Assembly (NCBI RefSeq): GCF_001742225.1
Contig: NZ_CP017075.1
Span: 1,674,001 to 1,738,000, forward strand
DNA: 64,000 nt
Direction of reading: 5' to 3'
Source of the DNA: Novosphingobium resinovorum
GTDB taxonomy: Bacteria; Pseudomonadota; Alphaproteobacteria; Sphingomonadales; Sphingomonadaceae
Part shown: in pieces, positions 59,901 through 64,000 of the stretch
Layout of the letters: the number at the start of each line of letters is the position of its first letter
Position numbering within the stretch: the stretch's first letter is position 1
The notes under the pieces: model-generated
What the model was told of the DNA's origin: nothing
Database searches by the model: none
What the model saw: the letters and a program-made list of their open reading frames with translations, nothing else
Made by a program: the position numbers and the translations under genes

Positions 59901-61181
59901 ATGCCACTCTCCCGTCAAAATCGCGATCCGCTCGGCTGGTGCCTTCTCATCGTCGCGGCGTTCGAGGCGCTGGTGCTGTGGCGGCTGACGATCCCCTCGC
60001 GCTACTACTTCGACGAGGTTCACTACGTCCCCGCCGCGCTCAAGCTGCTGGAGCTGATCCCCGCCAACCGCGAACATCCGCTGTTCGCCAAGGAAGTGAT
60101 CGCCGGCTTCATCCACCTGCTGGGCGACAAGCCGCTGGCGTGGCGCCTCGGCCCGGCACTGTTCGGCGGACTCGGCCTGTTCGCCTTTGCGCGGCTGGTC
60201 TGGCACGTGACGCAGCTGCGCCGCGCGGCGGTGCTGGCGACGGCGCTGCTGGCCACCAACTTCATGTGGTTCGTGCAAAGCCGCATCGCCATGCTCGACA
60301 TGATCGCCGCAGGCATGTGCATGGTGGGCCTGTGGCAGTTCGCCGCCGCCTGGCGCGCGAAGCGCACCGGCATCGCGCGCCTGCACCTGATCCTGAGCGG
60401 TCTGGCCCTCGGCCTGTCGCTGGGCGCGAAGTGGAGCGGCGCTCCGGCGCTGGCGATGCCGGGCCTCGCCTTCCTGGCGATGCGTATCGCGGATACCGGG
60501 CCGGTCTTCATCGGCAAACGCGGGGCCGGGCCGATCAAGGGCGTGAGCCTGATCGAGGCCGCGCTGTGGCTCGGCCTGCTTCCAATCGCCGTCTACTGGG
60601 CGACGTTCATCCCGGCGATGTTCTACCCGCACCATACCCTCTCGCCCTGGGGCTTCGTCCAGCAGCACGAACTGATGGTACGCCTGCAGGATAGCGTGAA
60701 GAAGCCGCACCCCTACAAGACGTACTGGTATCAGTGGATCGTCGACTGGCGGGGCATCTGGTATCTGTTCCAGAACGTCGACGGCGCGCACCGCGGCGTG
60801 GTGATGATCGGCAATCCGATGGCGATGATCGCGGGCCTCCTCGCGTTCTTCTGGAGTGTGTGGGCCGCCCTCTTCCGCGGCCGCCGGGACGTGCTGTTCT
60901 TCGCGGTGCTCTATTTCGTGTGCGTGGGCATGTGGGCGGTGAACGGCAAGCCGGTGCAGTTCTACTACCACTACCTGCTGCCCGGCGCGTTCCTGATGGC
61001 GCTGCTGGCGCTCGGCCTCGACGCCTTGTGGGACCGGCGCGACCGCTGGCGACTGGTGGCGCGGTGGGTCTTCGGCCTGTCGCTGGCGCTGTTCGTGGTG
61101 TTCTACCCGATCATCTCGGGCTGGCCGCTGCCCTTCAAGGACGCCTACAACCTGTGGATGTGGCTGCCTAGCTGGCGGTAA
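59901..61181 (+). CDS. PMT-type membrane glycosyltransferase (GT39-like)
   Basis: A 426-residue protein with about ten hydrophobic helices. The first loop has SRYYFDEVHYVPAALKLL, with the Asp-Glu expected in PMT-type enzymes, and NREHPLFAKEVIAGF follows. It uses lipid-linked sugars to glycosylate proteins or lipids. A GT2-GtrA gene that could make the lipid-linked mannose lies two genes away, facing it. It ends in a 14-base tail overlap with the DUF2238 gene. Confidence 0.88.
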   Translation: MPLSRQNRDPLGWCLLIVAAFEALVLWRLTIPSRYYFDEVHYVPAALKLLELIPANREHPLFAKEVIAGFIHLLGDKPLAWRLGPALFGGLGLFAFARLVWHVTQLRRAAVLATALLATNFMWFVQSRIAMLDMIAAGMCMVGLWQFAAAWRAKRTGIARLHLILSGLALGLSLGAKWSGAPALAMPGLAFLAMRIADTGPVFIGKRGAGPIKGVSLIEAALWLGLLPIAVYWATFIPAMFYPHHTLSPWGFVQQHELMVRLQDSVKKPHPYKTYWYQWIVDWRGIWYLFQNVDGAHRGVVMIGNPMAMIAGLLAFFWSVWAALFRGRRDVLFFAVLYFVCVGMWAVNGKPVQFYYHYLLPGAFLMALLALGLDALWDRRDRWRLVARWVFGLSLALFVVFYPIISGWPLPFKDAYNLWMWLPSWR

Positions 61182-61791
61182 GCCGCGTGCGCAGCCGCAG
61201 GAACCCTGCCGCCGCCACCGCGCCTATCCCGGCGAGCGCCATGTCCTTTTGCGGGTCCCACGGATCGCCCTGCTGCCCGTTGTAGGCAAGCGCGTCGGGC
61301 CCGGCCATGAACACGGTCAACAGCCACTCGAAGATTTCATAGATCGCGCTGCCCGCCAGCACGAACTCGACCGCGATGTAAGTCGCCAGTGAAAGCGAGA
61401 GCTTGCGGTGCCGTGCCAGCCAGGCCGAGATGGGATGGACCCAGCAGGCCCCGAAGCTGAAATGGACGAGCCGGTCCCACGAATTGCGTTGCAATCCCAG
61501 CGTCGCAGCGGGCGACGGCAGGCCGAGCGCCCTCGCCCAGTCCTCATAGGGAACGAAGGAATAGATGTAGCGACCGCCCAGCGTGTGCAGCCACAGGAAC
61601 AGGCAGGCGCAGGCTACAGCGCTCGTCGGCATCGGCCAGCGCCGCAGCGCCAGCCACAACCCCGCGACGATCACCAGCGTCGGCAGGTTCTGCAGCGGTG
61701 CGAGGCTCGGGTACGGCGAATCAATGAGGCTGACGAGCGCCCATAGCGCCGTCAGCCCCAGCAGAACCGCTTGCGTGCGGTTCGGGCTCAG
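61168..61791 (-). CDS. DUF2238 membrane protein, probable CTG start
   Basis: A 207-residue protein with five to six hydrophobic helices and the DUF2238 signatures LVHFSFGACWVHPISAW, AIYEIFEWLL and GDPWDPQKDMALAGIGA. Homologous sequence begins at about PNRTQAVLLGL, yet no ATG, GTG or TTG lies at a fitting place. A CTG at 61789-61791 overlapping the previous stop (CTGA), with GGGG upstream, is the best candidate. The function of the family is unknown. Confidence 0.78.
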   Translation of the reverse strand: MSPNRTQAVLLGLTALWALVSLIDSPYPSLAPLQNLPTLVIVAGLWLALRRWPMPTSAVACACLFLWLHTLGGRYIYSFVPYEDWARALGLPSPAATLGLQRNSWDRLVHFSFGACWVHPISAWLARHRKLSLSLATYIAVEFVLAGSAIYEIFEWLLTVFMAGPDALAYNGQQGDPWDPQKDMALAGIGAVAAAGFLRLRTRLTAS

Positions 61792-62984
61792 TACTTGCCC
61801 CAGACGAACTTCGACGAGAGCGCGAAGTTGAACACCGAGGCCAGCAGCACGCCGGTGATCACCGCCAGCACGTCGTGGATGCCAATGGTCTTGAGCACGG
61901 CGGCCGAACCGATGTTGGTGAGCAGGCCCAGCGAGCAGGTCAGCGCGAACTGCGCCCAGCCGCGCATCAGCGGTGCGAAGCCGCGCAGGCGCTTGTCCGA
62001 ATAAGTCAGTTCGTTGTTGAGCACGAAATTGAACGTCATCGCCACCAGCGCGGCGATCGTGTTCGCAATGTTGAAGGTCGTGCTCTCGGACCAGTTGCCG
62101 TAGACGAAACGCTCGCCGAAGACGACGTGGAGCATCGTCCACAGCACCGCCAACTGCACCACCACGCCCATGGCGCCCACGGTGCCGAACAGCGCGAAAC
62201 GGGTCGGGATGATCCGGCCCAGCCATTTGTCGTAAAGGCCCACGAGGAATTCGAACACGACGGTCTGGTCCAGCTTGCTTTCGCCTTCTGCTCGCGCGGC
62301 GAAGTTGAGGGGGAATTCTTTGACGCGCAGCGGGGTGTCCACCGTCGCCAGGATGTCGAGCAGGATCTTGAAGCCGACGCCCGACAAGCGGTGCGCGTCG
62401 GCGCGCAGGGTCTGGGTGCGCAGCATGAAGAAGCCGCTCATCGGGTCGGTCAGCTCCACTCCGGTCACCTTGTTGGCGATGCGGTTGGCGAAGCCTGATG
62501 CCTTGACGCGGTCGGGGCGGCCCCATGCCTCGGTGCTGGCGCCCTCGGCGAAGCGAGAGGCATAGGCGAGGTCGTACTCGCCCGAGGCGACGGCCTTGAG
62601 CATGCCCGGCAGCAGCGCGGGATCGTGCTGGTGGTCGGCGTCCATCACCGCGACCACGGGGGCGGCGGTGGAGCACATCCCCTCGATCGCGGCGCTGGCG
62701 AGGCCGCGGCGGCCGATGCGCTGGATGCAGCGCACGCGCGGATCGGACAGCGACAGGCGGCGCGCCTCGTCCGAGGTGCCGTCGGGGCTGTTGTCGTCGA
62801 CGTAGATGGCTTCCCACGCGATTCCGGCGAGCGCCTTGTCGAGTCGCTCGATCATCGTCGCGATGTTCTTGCGCTCGTTGTAGGTCGGCAGGACCACCGC
62901 CAGTTCCAGCGGCTTCGCCTGCGGCGAAACTGCGCGAACGGCGGCTTCGGAAGCCTGCGCGAGATCGGTCGTGGAAATGTTCAT
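61788..62984 (-). CDS. GT2 glycosyltransferase fused to GtrA domain (polyprenol-phosphate mannose synthase-like)
   Basis: A 398-residue fusion. Residues about 20-260 are a GT2 fold with VVLPTYNERKNI, the metal-binding AVMDADHQHDP and ADPMSG-like LTDPMSGFFMLR. Residues about 265-395 are a GtrA/DPMS-type membrane domain with four helices. It should transfer mannose or glucose from a nucleotide sugar to polyprenyl phosphate. It lies directly upstream of the DUF2238 gene. Confidence 0.88.
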   Translation of the reverse strand: MNISTTDLAQASEAAVRAVSPQAKPLELAVVLPTYNERKNIATMIERLDKALAGIAWEAIYVDDNSPDGTSDEARRLSLSDPRVRCIQRIGRRGLASAAIEGMCSTAAPVVAVMDADHQHDPALLPGMLKAVASGEYDLAYASRFAEGASTEAWGRPDRVKASGFANRIANKVTGVELTDPMSGFFMLRTQTLRADAHRLSGVGFKILLDILATVDTPLRVKEFPLNFAARAEGESKLDQTVVFEFLVGLYDKWLGRIIPTRFALFGTVGAMGVVVQLAVLWTMLHVVFGERFVYGNWSESTTFNIANTIAALVAMTFNFVLNNELTYSDKRLRGFAPLMRGWAQFALTCSLGLLTNIGSAAVLKTIGIHDVLAVITGVLLASVFNFALSSKFVWGKY

Positions 62985-63042
62985 GCGCCCTGTTTTTAGG
63001 TTGTAAACGTCAAGAAACGATTATTGCGTAGCGGCGCAACCT

Positions 63043-64000
63043 TTACAGGCGCGCGAGCACCGCGTCACCGATTTCCTTCGTGCCGGCCGAGCCGCCGAGG
63101 TCGCCGCCCTTGATGCCGTCCGCGAGCGCGGCGGCAACGGCGGCTTCGATGCGGGCGGCTTCGGCTTCGAGACCGAAGGAGTGGCGCAGCAGCATGGCGG
63201 CCGACAGGATCGTCGCCATCGGGTTCGCCAGGCCCTTGCCCGCGATGTCGGGGGCGGAACCGTGGATCGGCTCGTAAAGGCCGAAGGTGCCTTCCGCGAG
63301 ACTGGCCGATGCGAGCAGGCCGATCGAGCCGACGCACATGCTGGCCTGATCGCTCAGGATGTCGCCGAACAGGTTGCCGGTGACGATCACATCGAAGGCG
63401 CCGGGGTTCTTCACCAGCTGCATCGCCGCGTTGTCGACGTACATGTGCGTCAGTTCGACGTCAGGATATTCGGCCGAAACCTCGATCACCACGTCGCGCC
63501 ACAGCTGCGAGGTTTCCAGCACGTTGGCCTTGTCCACCGAGCACAGCTTGCCGCAGCGCCCCTGCGCGGCCTTGAAGCCAGCGTGGGCGATGCGGCGCAC
63601 TTCGTCCTCGGCATAGGACATCATGTCCCAGCCCTGACGGCGGCCGTCTTCCAGCGTGCGGGTGCCCTTCTCGCCGAAGTACACGTCGCCGTTGAGTTCG
63701 CGCACGATCAGCAGGTCGATCTTGCCGGCGACTTCCGGGCGCAGGGTGGAGAGGTCTTCGAGGCCCTTGAACACCGTGGCGGGGCGCAGGTTGGCGAACA
63801 AGCCCAGTTCCTTGCGCAGGCCCAGCACCGCCTGTTCAGGGCGTAGCGCACGCTCCAGGTGGTCGAGCGAAAAGTCGCCCACTGCGCCGAACAGGATCGC
63901 GTCGGAAGACCGCGCGATCTCGAGCGTCGCGGCGGGCAGCGGGTGGCCGTGCTTGCGATAGGCCGCGCCGCCGACGTCGCCCTCGACCAGCTCAAGACCG
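63043..64000 (-). CDS. leuB: 3-isopropylmalate dehydrogenase (5' end outside the window)
   Basis: A partial LeuB running off the window end, with 318 codons present. It oxidatively decarboxylates 3-isopropylmalate in leucine synthesis. Conserved parts are [55 protein letters not shown] and [13 protein letters not shown], with [18 protein letters not shown] near the end. The true start is beyond 64000; an internal Met at 63882 is not the start. Confidence 0.96.
   Translation of the reverse strand, partial: GLELVEGDVGGAAYRKHGHPLPAATLEIARSSDAILFGAVGDFSLDHLERALRPEQAVLGLRKELGLFANLRPATVFKGLEDLSTLRPEVAGKIDLLIVRELNGDVYFGEKGTRTLEDGRRQGWDMMSYAEDEVRRIAHAGFKAAQGRCGKLCSVDKANVLETSQLWRDVVIEVSAEYPDVELTHMYVDNAAMQLVKNPGAFDVIVTGNLFGDILSDQASMCVGSIGLLASASLAEGTFGLYEPIHGSAPDIAGKGLANPMATILSAAMLLRHSFGLEAEAARIEAAVAAALADGIKGGDLGGSAGTKEIGDAVLARL

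Noticed and set aside
61792..62817. Open frame extending the DUF2238 gene upstream to a 549-residue protein
   Set aside because: It runs out of frame through the GT2-GtrA gene, has Arg-rich shadow composition and no homology before the CTG.

Overview
The window is GC-rich chromosomal DNA, almost all of it coding, from an alphaproteobacterium. The CtrA-pathway proteins CckA and SciP, a LexA-type box of the form GAAC-N7-GAAC at recA, the 2-oxoacid:ferredoxin oxidoreductase pair and the short dispersed palindromes together suggest Sphingomonadales, most likely a Novosphingobium or close relative. The taxon is inferred from gene content and was not tested by a search. No plasmid, prophage, insertion sequence, CRISPR array or defence island was seen.

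Layout. 1-9.8 kb: tail of purF, a coupled SDR, a PilZ protein, cfa, photolyase, a PAP2 phosphatase, a YdjM-like hydrolase, korAB and rppH. 10-13.3 kb: TPR protein, rsmB and guaB (minus strand). 13.4-19.8 kb: three unrelated zinc peptidases (M28, a YpfJ-like HExxH enzyme, and a BlaR1-type M56 protein with its BlaI repressor), plus a secreted protein and a lipoprotein. 19.8-25.5 kb: an HdeD-like protein, sdhCDA without sdhB, a subclass B3 metallo-beta-lactamase translationally coupled to prmA, and a second PilZ protein. 25.5-34.3 kb: sciP, ligA, recN, a small membrane protein, a TonB-dependent receptor and bamD. 34.3-39.3 kb: CPA2 antiporter, Lrp/AsnC regulator, EamA exporter, glutaminase and a membrane protein coupled to alaS. 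39.3-47.2 kb: alaS, recA, cckA, a DUF2062 protein and smpB. 47.4-55.3 kb: an S9 peptidase, dapA, then a plus-strand run of lytic transglycosylase, a small membrane protein, greB, TauE and a secreted protein, and an outer-membrane barrel. 55.5-64 kb: rlmN, a LysR regulator, apaG, tRNA-Asn, metZ, a PMT-type glycosyltransferase, a DUF2238 protein, a GT2-GtrA glycosyltransferase and the 3' part of leuB.

Most of this is housekeeping, and no clearly new multi-gene system stands out. The most unusual material is: (1) several families of dispersed palindromic repeats, one nested inside another, that tend to lie within a few bases of stop codons and in places supply a stop codon or a ribosome-binding site; (2) a BlaI/BlaR1-like pair with a readable promoter and two operator-like dyads, whose receptor has a proline-rich and Ala/Arg-rich tail where classical BlaR1 carries a penicillin sensor; (3) a B3 beta-lactamase with a variant active-site context coupled to the L11 methyltransferase gene; and (4) a probable CTG-initiated DUF2238 gene.
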